Shown here piece by piece: positions 7,909 to 15,148 of a stretch of DNA of 18,904 bases. The notes under the pieces were generated by a model. The model did no database searches and was not told the origin of the DNA. It saw only the letters and a list, made by a program, of their open reading frames with translations. Position 1 is the first letter of the stretch. Every line of letters begins with the position of its first letter. The translations under genes and the position numbers were made by a program. The stretch is from an uncultured Bacteroidales bacterium (GTDB taxonomy: Bacteria > Bacteroidota > Bacteroidia > Bacteroidales > Paludibacteraceae), in assembly GCA_937915765.1 (NCBI GenBank), contig CALGHE010000048.1, positions 1-18,904 of the forward strand, given 5' to 3'.

Positions 7909-9000
7909 TTATAAGTATTTTATCGGATTTGTTTTATATTCTGTCAAATGAATTGCAAAGTTAGCAGAATTTTTTGAAATTAACTCAAAAAAAGACTCTT
8001 TTATGAACTGTTCTGTCTCAAAATGTCCTGCATCTGCAATTATTATGCGTTTTTCGGCATCAAAAAACTGATGATATTTGAAATCTGCGCTGATGAATAT
8101 GTCCGCTCGCTCTTTTATCGCGTTTGGTAAAAATTCGGCTCCGGAGCCTCCGCAAAGCGCCACGCGGCTTATTGTCGGCGTTGTCAGTTCCGTGTGCCTT
8201 ATGACGGAGCCTAACGTCTCCTTCAGCTTTGCCAGAAATGCTTCTGACTTTACTGGTTCCGGAAGGTCTCCCACAACTCCAAGTCCGCTTGCGCAAAATA
8301 GGTTGTCCAGCTCTATTATGTCAAAAGCAGGCTCTTCGTATGGATGTGACTTCAGCAGCGCCGAAATCACTCCGGACTTCAGTTCCGGCTTCAGAATCAT
8401 CTCTATCCTGTTTTCTCTCTCTTCGTGTATTTCGCCTTTGTTGCCGACGAACGGGCTGCAGCCTTCGTTAGCTCTGAACGTGCCTGCGCCTTCGTGCCTG
8501 AAGCTGCAGCGGTCGTATTTTCCGCAAGTGCCGGCTCCGGCGGTGTGCAATGCGTCTAACACCTTTTCTGTGTGGGCGGCCGGAACGAACGTGACTAATT
8601 TAAGCAGGTTTTCGTATTCCGGAGCAAGAACCTTGCAGTTTGCAAGCCCCAGCTTTTCGGCAAGTTTGAAGCTTACGCCACCAAGTATCTTGTCAGCGTT
8701 GGTGTGGCAGGCATATATGCAAATATCTTTTTTGATGGCTTTTATCGCGCATCTTTGCACGTAATCTCCTCCTGTGAGTTTTTTTAATCCTCTGAAGATG
8801 AGGGGATGATGCGCCAATATGAAGTTGCAGCCTTTTTGGGCGGCCTCTTCCACGACCTCTTCCGTGACGTCTATAGTGATAAGCACTCCGCTGACCTCTT
8901 GCGACGCGTCGCCAATCTGAAGCCCGCAGTTGTCATAGCTCTCCTGATAGCGCAGGGGAGCGTATTTTTCGATAATGTTACAAAGTTCGCTTGCTTTCAT
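7909..9000 (-). CDS. Nif3-like dinuclear metal centre protein (YqfO type, with inserted domain)
   Basis: A 363-residue member of the Nif3/DUF34 family (PF01784). Metal-site motifs are AHHP with His64 and His65, HTNAD with Asp103, and GHFETE at 325-330 (His326, Glu330). The family core is split by an inserted domain at about 128-235, including the KSHPYEEPAFDI segment, which in YqfO-type proteins has a PII/CutA-like fold. Length and motif order are normal. The family is nearly universal. Proposed roles include GTP cyclohydrolase type 2-like activity and metal handling, but the physiological function is unsettled. The ATG at 9000 gives the standard N-terminus (MKASELCNIIEKYAP). It leads a two-gene unit with the zinc-ribbon gene. 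Confidence 0.95.
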   Translation of the reverse strand: MKASELCNIIEKYAPLRYQESYDNCGLQIGDASQEVSGVLITIDVTEEVVEEAAQKGCNFILAHHPLIFRGLKKLTGGDYVQRCAIKAIKKDICIYACHTNADKILGGVSFKLAEKLGLANCKVLAPEYENLLKLVTFVPAAHTEKVLDALHTAGAGTCGKYDRCSFRHEGAGTFRANEGCSPFVGNKGEIHEERENRIEMILKPELKSGVISALLKSHPYEEPAFDIIELDNLFCASGLGVVGDLPEPVKSEAFLAKLKETLGSVIRHTELTTPTISRVALCGGSGAEFLPNAIKERADIFISADFKYHQFFDAEKRIIIADAGHFETEQFIKESFFELISKNSANFAIHLTEYKTNPIKYL

Positions 9001-9032
9001 AAATTCTTCAGACTTGAATTGTTTTAGGCAAC

Positions 9033-9059
9033 TTATATAAGGTAATTTCTATAAATTAC
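9033..9059 (-). promoter_or_regulatory. Inverted repeats upstream of the Nif3-like gene
   Basis: A perfect 7-bp inverted repeat, GTAATTT (9042-9048) and AAATTAC (9053-9059) with a 4-base gap, lies next to the palindrome TTATATAA (9033-9040). Both sit 33-59 bases before the Nif3 ATG. They could be an operator or a leader hairpin. A good TAnnTTTG box is not seen here, so the promoter itself is unresolved. Confidence 0.3.
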
Positions 9060-9365
9060 GTTCTTGTTTTTTTTGCCATAATTTTTTTGTTTCTGATTCC
9101 GCTTGACTTGCTCACATTCATTAAGTCACAATGTCAGTACGCTCCTTTCGCTTCGCGTTTCTTTTTTGCCAAGACAAAGCCGAAACAAGTATAGACCTGT
9201 TCATTGGCTTGTCGAAAAGTTTCGCAAATGCGAGCAGCCTAAGCAAAATGTCCTTCAAAATCATCACGGTCCGATTTGCGGTAACCGTCTTCGCAAAGTT
9301 ATTGAAAATATTGAGATTGCGTGTGTTTTTGACGTCCGATTTTTAAATGTTTTTGCAATAAAATA

Positions 9366-9393
9366 AAAGCGGAGCCTTTCGTGACTCCGCTTT
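9366..9393 (-). terminator. Rho-independent terminator of the beta-helix gene
   Basis: A perfect 9-bp stem, aaagcggag (9366-9374) with ctccgcttt (9385-9393). On the minus strand it is followed by the T-rich TTTTATTTTATT, 22 bases past the gene's stop. Confidence 0.8.
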
Positions 9394-9414
9394 GTTGTTA
9401 TTTGTGCAGAACTG

Positions 9415-11289
9415 TTATTCTTCAAGAAATTCTGGTGTCGTTTTTACTTGAGCATCTTCCGAAACTTTAGAATCCGGACAACTGTATTCCAGACAGCCCT
9501 TTTTCAAATATACTTTACCGTCAGCCTTGATGGCGTAAGTTTTGCCTGTCGCATCATCAAGAGTGATTTTCGTATAGCCTCCGCTTATTGTTACGTCATT
9601 GTTAGCGCTGATTCCTCTTAAGGCTTCGAATGTCTTAGATTCCGCTTCGTTGGCTGCATCGATTGTTACCTTTCCGTTCTTAATCTCCACATTGCCGTCA
9701 GATTTGATGCCGGCTGCCTTAGAGTCGTCACCTTCGTATTCGTAAAGACCACCGCCGAAGATATTTACTTTGACGATAGTGTTTGCTCCGTCGATTACAA
9801 TCTCTCCGCCCAATTCGTATCCGCAGCTCAAGCCTTTGGCTCCAGTTCCGAAAATAGTGCAGTCAATTTTTCCGCCGTTTATCGCAATGGTAGAGTCAGC
9901 ATTCATACCTTTCCCTTTAACAGATTCTGAGTAGAGGATGATTTCAGGAGTTCCGCTCACAAAGATGCCGTTGTCCGCCTTGATGCAAGAAGCCGAAGAT
10001 TCGTTAAGCACATCGCCTTCGTTTACCAGTCCTCCGGTTGTGTAAAGGTCTAATTTGCCACCCTCGATATATATGTTATTTTCGCTGGCGATGTTTCGGC
10101 AAGCGTCACCTTTCTGTTCTATATTTATAATTGCGTCATAAATTTTCACGTCGCCGTCGGCGTTCAGACCTTTAGCTCTGTGATTCTTTTCTCCAGATTC
10201 GATGTTGAGCTCGCCACCGTAGATTAGTATGTCACCGTCAGCCTTAAACGCTGAGCAAGATGAAGTGTCGCCGTCTTCCATTATTCCGTTCATAAAAACT
10301 TCGATAAAACCGTTGTTCACAATCACATTTCCGAAAGCGGAATCAGCAGTCGCCTCGTTCACTTCGTATTTTCCGGTAGAGAAACCTTTGTTGTCTGTTC
10401 CGTTCAAAGTCAGGGAGATGTTGCCGCCGTTCACGGTCAGGTCACTGTCGCACTTCAGAGCCTTCACGTCAACAGAAGTAGAACTGTTTTTATAGCTCAG
10501 GTTGCCGCCGTTTATAGTTATGTAACTTTTATTAGCGTCAATACCGTCGCCCAAAGCCTCGATTTCCAGCGAGCCGGAGTTTAAAATAAAGTAGTCGTTA
10601 GCTCTCACACCGTCCTTGTCTGCGCTGATAGCGATCTGCACGTTGTCCAGAGAGATTCCCTCTTTGCTTCTGATGCCGTGCGTGTTGCTCTTTACACTGA
10701 GGTTGCCATCAGATTCTGAGTTGAAAATGAGCGAAGCCTCGCTGTAGATAGCCGCATTAAATTCAGAGTTATTTTCAGAACAGCCGATTTTGTTTTCGCC
10801 GATAAGCTCGACATTGATATTTTTTGAGTTCACGATATTTATAGCCGGCTTTCCTTTTGCAGACAGCGACAAGTTGTCCAGCGTAAGCGTCAGTTTGCTG
10901 CTTTGTTTGATAGTTAGGGAGCCGTTGTCAGACTTTCCGGACACGATAACGTCATAATGATTCACGCCAAAGTCTTCAGCGAAAGTCACGGTCACGTCGC
11001 TGTTTACCACGTCAACCGTCACGCCGTCGGGACTGTTTTTTGAGGCTGCAAGGTCTGAAAAGTCTATTACGAGCGGTTTCAGGAACTTTACGCCGTCAAC
11101 AGCGGCCTTAGTAAACGACGCCTCTTCGCCGTTGCCGGAGATTTTTATGTTGTCACCGCCTATATTAATCGAAAAACCGTCGGCAGGGCGGCAGAATGAA
11201 GTGTCGCCCATCAAATACATTTTATATTCTGCGAAAGCTGAAGCCGAGCAAACGGCTGCAATCAGAGTTGTAAAAAAGAGCTTTCTCAT
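9415..11289 (-). CDS. Secreted beta-helix carbohydrate-binding protein (Cthe_2159-like, PF14262)
   Basis: A 624-residue protein with a signal peptide ending SAFA (about 17-20). A short beta module (21-72) is followed by a long parallel beta-helix. About a dozen irregular repeats carry a turn of type xIxGGxI (for example TINGGNL, TVNGGNI, LIYGGEL, YIEGGKL, AINGGKI, TISGGYT) linked by KG[ILM]xAD-type segments such as AKGLNADGD, AAGIKSDGN and YAIKADGK. This pattern fits the Cthe_2159 family, whose Clostridium thermocellum founder binds acidic polysaccharides and cellulose and contains calcium. The mature protein is Asp- and Asn-rich and has no T9SS sorting domain of its own. Its ATG overlaps the upstream sorting-domain gene's stop by 4 bases (ATGA). 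The likely role is surface glycan binding or adhesion; the ligand is unknown. Confidence 0.88.
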   Translation of the reverse strand: MRKLFFTTLIAAVCSASAFAEYKMYLMGDTSFCRPADGFSINIGGDNIKISGNGEEASFTKAAVDGVKFLKPLVIDFSDLAASKNSPDGVTVDVVNSDVTVTFAEDFGVNHYDVIVSGKSDNGSLTIKQSSKLTLTLDNLSLSAKGKPAINIVNSKNINVELIGENKIGCSENNSEFNAAIYSEASLIFNSESDGNLSVKSNTHGIRSKEGISLDNVQIAISADKDGVRANDYFILNSGSLEIEALGDGIDANKSYITINGGNLSYKNSSTSVDVKALKCDSDLTVNGGNISLTLNGTDNKGFSTGKYEVNEATADSAFGNVIVNNGFIEVFMNGIMEDGDTSSCSAFKADGDILIYGGELNIESGEKNHRAKGLNADGDVKIYDAIINIEQKGDACRNIASENNIYIEGGKLDLYTTGGLVNEGDVLNESSASCIKADNGIFVSGTPEIILYSESVKGKGMNADSTIAINGGKIDCTIFGTGAKGLSCGYELGGEIVIDGANTIVKVNIFGGGLYEYEGDDSKAAGIKSDGNVEIKNGKVTIDAANEAESKTFEALRGISANNDVTISGGYTKITLDDATGKTYAIKADGKVYLKKGCLEYSCPDSKVSEDAQVKTTPEFLEE

Positions 11290-11777
11290 TTCTTAATCAA
11301 TTTAAAAGATTTGTCACCAATTTTCAGTATGTACTCTCCAGAGGCCAAGTCGCTGATGTTGATGCGTTTGCCTTTAATCTCTTTAGCGCAGATGAATTTG
11401 CCGTCGATAGAGTAAAGTTCGCAAGCCTCATTTCCGTTGTAATTGGCTATGTTCACAAACTCAGAAGCCGGATTAGGGAAAACAGAGATGTTTTCTCCGG
11501 AAATGACTTTCATTGTGTTGGAAGTGCCTTGGTTAAACAACACCTTGTTTATATTGGCGTACTCAAAAACTCTTGCCTCGTCGCTAACTTGTAAGTTTTC
11601 GTAAATTTCCAAAGCAGTTGCCGTTGTTTTCAGATAACCGTTTTCGGTGTCAACAAGGAAAGTGTGTTTGGCATTCTCTTTGTCTAAAACGACAACAGAC
11701 TGGGTGTCAGCGTAAGCGTTGAAAACGCACGCAGCGGAGACACATAAGGCAAAATTTTTAATTGTGTATATTTTCAT
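11286..11777 (-). CDS. Small secreted protein with T9SS type A sorting domain
   Basis: A 163-residue protein with a signal peptide ending AYA (21-23). A beta module of about 60 residues follows (VVVLDKENAKHTFLVD, then FEYANINKVLF). The C-terminal domain (about 94-163) is a T9SS type A sorting domain (TIGR04183): ISVFPNPASEFVNI, ELYSIDGKFI, INISDLASGEYILKI and a basic KLIKK end. T9SS cargo crosses the outer membrane and is usually anchored to the surface or released after the domain is removed. The passenger here is unusually small. The ATG at 11777 is preferred over TTG at 11786 because it gives a normal signal peptide. A near-match -7 box (CAaaTTTG on the minus strand, 11784-11791) precedes it. 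Its stop overlaps the ATG of the beta-helix gene. Confidence 0.88.
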   Translation of the reverse strand: MKIYTIKNFALCVSAACVFNAYADTQSVVVLDKENAKHTFLVDTENGYLKTTATALEIYENLQVSDEARVFEYANINKVLFNQGTSNTMKVISGENISVFPNPASEFVNIANYNGNEACELYSIDGKFICAKEIKGKRINISDLASGEYILKIGDKSFKLIKK

Positions 11778-11884
11778 TGTAAACAAATTTGATTACTACT
11801 TAATTCCTATAAAATCATAAAACCTCCGAAAAATAATAAAAATTTTAGTGTCAAAACAAAAAAATTAAGTGAAAAAAGCCAAAT

Positions 11885-14521
11885 TTAACATTTTTTTGTG
11901 TTTTTCTTCAGGAAAAGGCGCAGGTCGTCTATCGAAATACCAACTTTTTCGAACTCTTCTATCAGTTTTATAGACTCTCTCTGCTTTTCTGTAAGTTTGT
12001 TGAGTATCGGGTCGTGTTTTATTCCGAGATATAAAAATATTTCAGAAGAAGAGAGGTCGTAGCAATCCCAAAGTTCTTCTGAATCTGCGATTTCCGAAGG
12101 TTTGCAAAACTCTCCGTCTTTTCGCGCAAGCCATTTTGTTCCGAACAGAGACTGCTTTGCGGTTGTGTTTATTATGTTTTCTTCGGTGAATGTCTGTTTG
12201 GACTTCTCCACATATCTGAACGTGCCCTCGATGGAGCGGTCGAAGATGTAAGAGCCGTGTTCTCTTATGTTTTGTTTTAGCATAGAGAAAAATGCGGCCG
12301 AACTCTCTTTTGAAATGTTGCTTAAAAAATGGTCAAAGCCATGAATTTCAACATCTGCTATTGTCTGGTTGCCATTGTCGTATTGACGGAGGCTTTTAGG
12401 TTTCAGTCTGAGTTTCTGATGAAATTCGGGCGACGGCACTCTTTCAGTCTTTTTGATTTTTGGGTAAAACGAGACCCCTAAGTAAAGGAAGAAGCGGTAT
12501 GCGTCGTCTCGTTTTGCAGGTTCAAAACCGTCAGCGAGAAGAGCGTGTTCCAAGAAGCGAGCCTCTTTGTTTGTGCCGAAGTATTCTCTGAGCGTTTTTG
12601 TGTCAAAATAGGCTTCTTCGGGGGTTGCGAAACAGATGTTGCCGTCCGGAGTCGCAGACGGTATGAACGCAAGTTCTTTGAACATGTTCAGAAATGCGGA
12701 GCGCTGTTCTGTGTCGTACGGGTTTTCTGCAATATATCTGACGAAGAGATTGTTGTCTGAATAGATTGTCTCTTTGTCCGAAATGTTTACGTAACCGTTT
12801 CTGTAAGAGTCGATTCTCTTTGTGATTATGGAGAGAAGCCCCGGCTTTTTCAGCCCAATCTGGTTTTCAAAGAAGAACCTGCACTTGTCGTCTGCAAGAA
12901 GTTCTTGGCAAATGCAGGACGAGTTGTCGTCGGACGACAGGTATATGCACGGCTCCGGCTCGTTGTCTGTGAAGGCTCTGCGCGCTTTGCCGTCTTCGCA
13001 AAGGACGAACGGTTTGGAGCGAAGTGCGGAGCTCGCGGAATTGTAAACGTTTTTGTGGGATCCTAAGAAAGAGTAAAGACGTTTCAGCCAATCAATCTCT
13101 TGCGACTCGATGAAGGTGTCTGTTATATTTTCCGCTATGCGCTGGGCTGAGACGTGCGAACAGACAAGATTGTGCTCCTCTATATAATCTAACTTTTCAC
13201 GAATTTTCACATTCTCTTCAGAATTGTTCCCCAAGTGAAGCGTGGAGAATGCCCAGCGTCTGTTCTCTTCGGCTTTGTCGCAGAAAAGTTTAGACAGACG
13301 GCCTGAGTCAAATAGTTTTTCGATGTTTTTTTCTGCCGCGAAACGTGTTTGCCGCGAATTTATGTATTCGCCGTCAGCCCAGAACACATTAGCCTTTTTC
13401 AGAAAGTCTGCAAGTTTTGTGTAAAAAGGGTGGAACAAAGACACCGGCTCGTTCTTTTTACTGAAAAAGAGAGACTTGTCGGTCGGCACAATGTCAAATA
13501 TGTTGTCATTTACAACCTTTTTTTCGTTGCAGAGGAAAAAAAGTGCGTCGCAGGCGAGTTCTGCAAGGTCGTTTATGTTTTTTAAGTTCCACTCTTCCTC
13601 TCTCTTTATGTTCTCTCTGTTTTCTGTCAGTAGGAACGGAGCGTTTAAGTCGAAGTTCAATCCGCTTTTTTCGTAAGTAGGGAAGTAGCAGTACGTTTTG
13701 CACTCTTCATCAGAAACGATTGGATAGCCGGTTTTGTCACAAGGGAATGCTACAGATATTTTTAGGCTTTTGTCCGGGCTTGTGGCTCTGTTGAACACAT
13801 GATAGAGTTTAGTCAGCCGGTTGCCGTCTTGCTCTGTGATTATTGCTACAGAACTGTAGCAGAACGTGTTGGCTTCGTATTGTTCGGAGCAATCTTTTCT
13901 GAACACTTTGAAAAGTTTGTCGTTTACGAAAACCGATACCGTTTTCAGTTTAGGGAGAAAAAGCAGCGGGTTCTCAAGTTTTGAAAGTTTTTGCTCTATT
14001 TCAATGGAACATCCATCCTTATAGAAAGGGAGCGCGAAAAGAGTCTCGCCGCAAAATCGTCGGCCGTCAGTTTTTCTTTCAGCCAAAGTTGGCACAATGT
14101 AATTTTCAATCTGAAAGCAGATATTGTCGTCTTCTATATGAGGTCTTTGCGTGTATTGAAACACGGATTTGAACCCTATTCCGAACTTTCCTATAAGATT
14201 TCCATCTTGTTTAGAACTTGCGCCGATGGATGTGATTGCGTTGATGTGTCCGTTAGGAATTTTCCCCTCTAAGTCAGCATCAGAAACGGAGAAAGGCACA
14301 GTTCCGTTATGAACGAAAGAGACGCTGTCTCTGTTTAGGTACAGGCGAGCCTGCGAGGCTCCGGCGTCGTCAGCATTCTGCAAAAGTTCAAAGATGAAAT
14401 GAGCCTGTTCCGAATATTTGTCAACAACCATGTTCCAGAAGCCAGCAACAGCAGGGTCGAGCAGCTGAGCCGCCAGAACGCGTCTTTTTTCCGTAAGCTT
14501 ATTGAACAGATTCAAGTCCAT
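11885..14521 (-). CDS. Large GHKL-type ATPase with sacsin/NOV-like N-terminal domain
   Basis: An 878-residue protein. The first 200 or so residues form an Hsp90/MutL-like (GHKL) nucleotide-binding domain of the sacsin type. The N-box is FELLQNADDAGA at 44-55 (Glu45, Asn49), a HNG turn at 71-73 stands where other families have DxGxG, and TSIGASSKQ plus GKFGIGFKSV (97-120) form the lid and G2 region. The rest is a long alpha/beta scaffold without a nuclease, methylase or helicase motif that I can see. It ends in a helical, basic tail (IEEFEKVGISIDDLRLFLKK). Relatives occur in bacterial conflict and defence contexts and in chaperone-like proteins, but this one's role is unknown. It lies 12 bases after the LOG-family gene and is probably co-transcribed. 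No C-terminal effector domain is visible. Confidence 0.87.
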   Translation of the reverse strand: MDLNLFNKLTEKRRVLAAQLLDPAVAGFWNMVVDKYSEQAHFIFELLQNADDAGASQARLYLNRDSVSFVHNGTVPFSVSDADLEGKIPNGHINAITSIGASSKQDGNLIGKFGIGFKSVFQYTQRPHIEDDNICFQIENYIVPTLAERKTDGRRFCGETLFALPFYKDGCSIEIEQKLSKLENPLLFLPKLKTVSVFVNDKLFKVFRKDCSEQYEANTFCYSSVAIITEQDGNRLTKLYHVFNRATSPDKSLKISVAFPCDKTGYPIVSDEECKTYCYFPTYEKSGLNFDLNAPFLLTENRENIKREEEWNLKNINDLAELACDALFFLCNEKKVVNDNIFDIVPTDKSLFFSKKNEPVSLFHPFYTKLADFLKKANVFWADGEYINSRQTRFAAEKNIEKLFDSGRLSKLFCDKAEENRRWAFSTLHLGNNSEENVKIREKLDYIEEHNLVCSHVSAQRIAENITDTFIESQEIDWLKRLYSFLGSHKNVYNSASSALRSKPFVLCEDGKARRAFTDNEPEPCIYLSSDDNSSCICQELLADDKCRFFFENQIGLKKPGLLSIITKRIDSYRNGYVNISDKETIYSDNNLFVRYIAENPYDTEQRSAFLNMFKELAFIPSATPDGNICFATPEEAYFDTKTLREYFGTNKEARFLEHALLADGFEPAKRDDAYRFFLYLGVSFYPKIKKTERVPSPEFHQKLRLKPKSLRQYDNGNQTIADVEIHGFDHFLSNISKESSAAFFSMLKQNIREHGSYIFDRSIEGTFRYVEKSKQTFTEENIINTTAKQSLFGTKWLARKDGEFCKPSEIADSEELWDCYDLSSSEIFLYLGIKHDPILNKLTEKQRESIKLIEEFEKVGISIDDLRLFLKKNTKKC

Positions 14522-14533
14522 CAGAAAAGATAT

Positions 14534-15112
14534 TTACATTGCGGCAAAACCACGTGCGCTTTCACTCCATTCGGCAGCGCTGTTTATCGCGTCCAGCACA
14601 TCGTCGGCTCTGTTTGCCACGCACCATATTTGCTTGTGCTCCAGCCTCATGAACTTTTCGTCCACGGCTTTGTTCAGCATATCCAGCAGGGGGTCGAAGA
14701 AGCCGTTTATGTTAAGAATCACAATAGGTTTTGTGAAGAGTCCTAATTGTTTCCAAGTGATTACTTCGAGCAGCTCTTCAAGAGTGCCGCATCCTCCAGG
14801 CAGCGCGATGGCGGCGTCAACATCTTTAACCATCAGTGCTTTGCGCTCGTGCATGGAGCCAACAACAATTTCTTCGACAAAGTCGTTGTCCCAGCCCTCG
14901 TCCACCATAAACTGCGGAATGATGCCGGTGATGCTTCCTCCGTTATCTACCATGCTTTTAGAAAGTTCACCCATAAGCCCGACGCTGCCCCCTCCGTAAA
15001 CACAAGCGATATTGTTTTCAGAAAGAAGTTCGCCCAGCCTCTTTGCCTCGTTTTTGTAAACCTCAGAAATCTGGGTGCTTGAAGCGCAATATACGCACAC
15101 TTTCTTTATCAT
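14534..15112 (-). CDS. LOG-family protein (TIGR00730), cytokinin-riboside-monophosphate hydrolase type
   Basis: A 192-residue Rossmann-fold protein of standard length for the family. The N-terminus VCVYCASS (5-12) and VYGGGSVGLMG (38-48) bind nucleotide. MHERK (87-91) and PGGCGTLEE (105-113) are the LOG catalytic signature, with Arg90 and Glu113 present. Such enzymes cleave the N-glycosidic bond of nucleoside 5'-monophosphates (AMP or N6-modified AMP), giving a base and ribose 5-phosphate. In bacteria the true substrate is often unknown. A perfect -7 element lies 26 bases upstream, so it can start its own transcript, followed after 12 bases by the sacsin-type ATPase gene. Confidence 0.95.
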   Translation of the reverse strand: MIKKVCVYCASSTQISEVYKNEAKRLGELLSENNIACVYGGGSVGLMGELSKSMVDNGGSITGIIPQFMVDEGWDNDFVEEIVVGSMHERKALMVKDVDAAIALPGGCGTLEELLEVITWKQLGLFTKPIVILNINGFFDPLLDMLNKAVDEKFMRLEHKQIWCVANRADDVLDAINSAAEWSESARGFAAM

Positions 15113-15138
15113 TATGCAAAACTGAGAAATGTTAGACC

Positions 15139-15146
15139 CAAATATA
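15139..15146 (-). promoter_or_regulatory. -7 box for the LOG-ATPase pair
   Basis: On the minus strand this reads TATATTTG, a perfect TAnnTTTG, ending 26 bases before the LOG ATG and straddling the gap after the Wzz-like stop. No clear TTTG -33 element is found at the usual distance. Confidence 0.5.
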
Positions 15147-15148
15147 TT

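Larger units (their letters stand above)
9001..9414. other. 414-base gene-free stretch
   Basis: No convincing gene is found here. Its right end holds the terminator of the beta-helix gene (9366-9393) and its left end the Nif3 leader. The middle (about 9100-9350) is more GC-rich than the flanks and carries short palindromes such as TCGCA-aa-TGCGA at 9222-9233. Two overlapping plus-strand frames stay open (9103-9366 and 9131-9346), but their translations are low-complexity (Phe, Ser, Lys, Arg) and resemble no domain. It may be a dispersed intergenic repeat, a decayed gene or an RNA; the sequence alone does not decide. Confidence 0.5.

Noticed and set aside
8078..8764. Plus-strand frame of 228 codons opposite the Nif3-like gene
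   Set aside because: The minus strand has intact Nif3 motifs; the opposite frame is Ser-rich shadow sequence.
9131..9346. Possible small gene in the Nif3/beta-helix gap
   Set aside because: No promoter, ribosome-binding site, domain or transmembrane pattern; a second frame in the same stretch is equally open, so coding is not supported. Kept only as an unexplained block.
11885..14521. sacsin-type ATPase as a complete named defence system
   Set aside because: No nuclease, methylase, helicase or toxin partner is visible, so assigning a specific named system would be unsupported.
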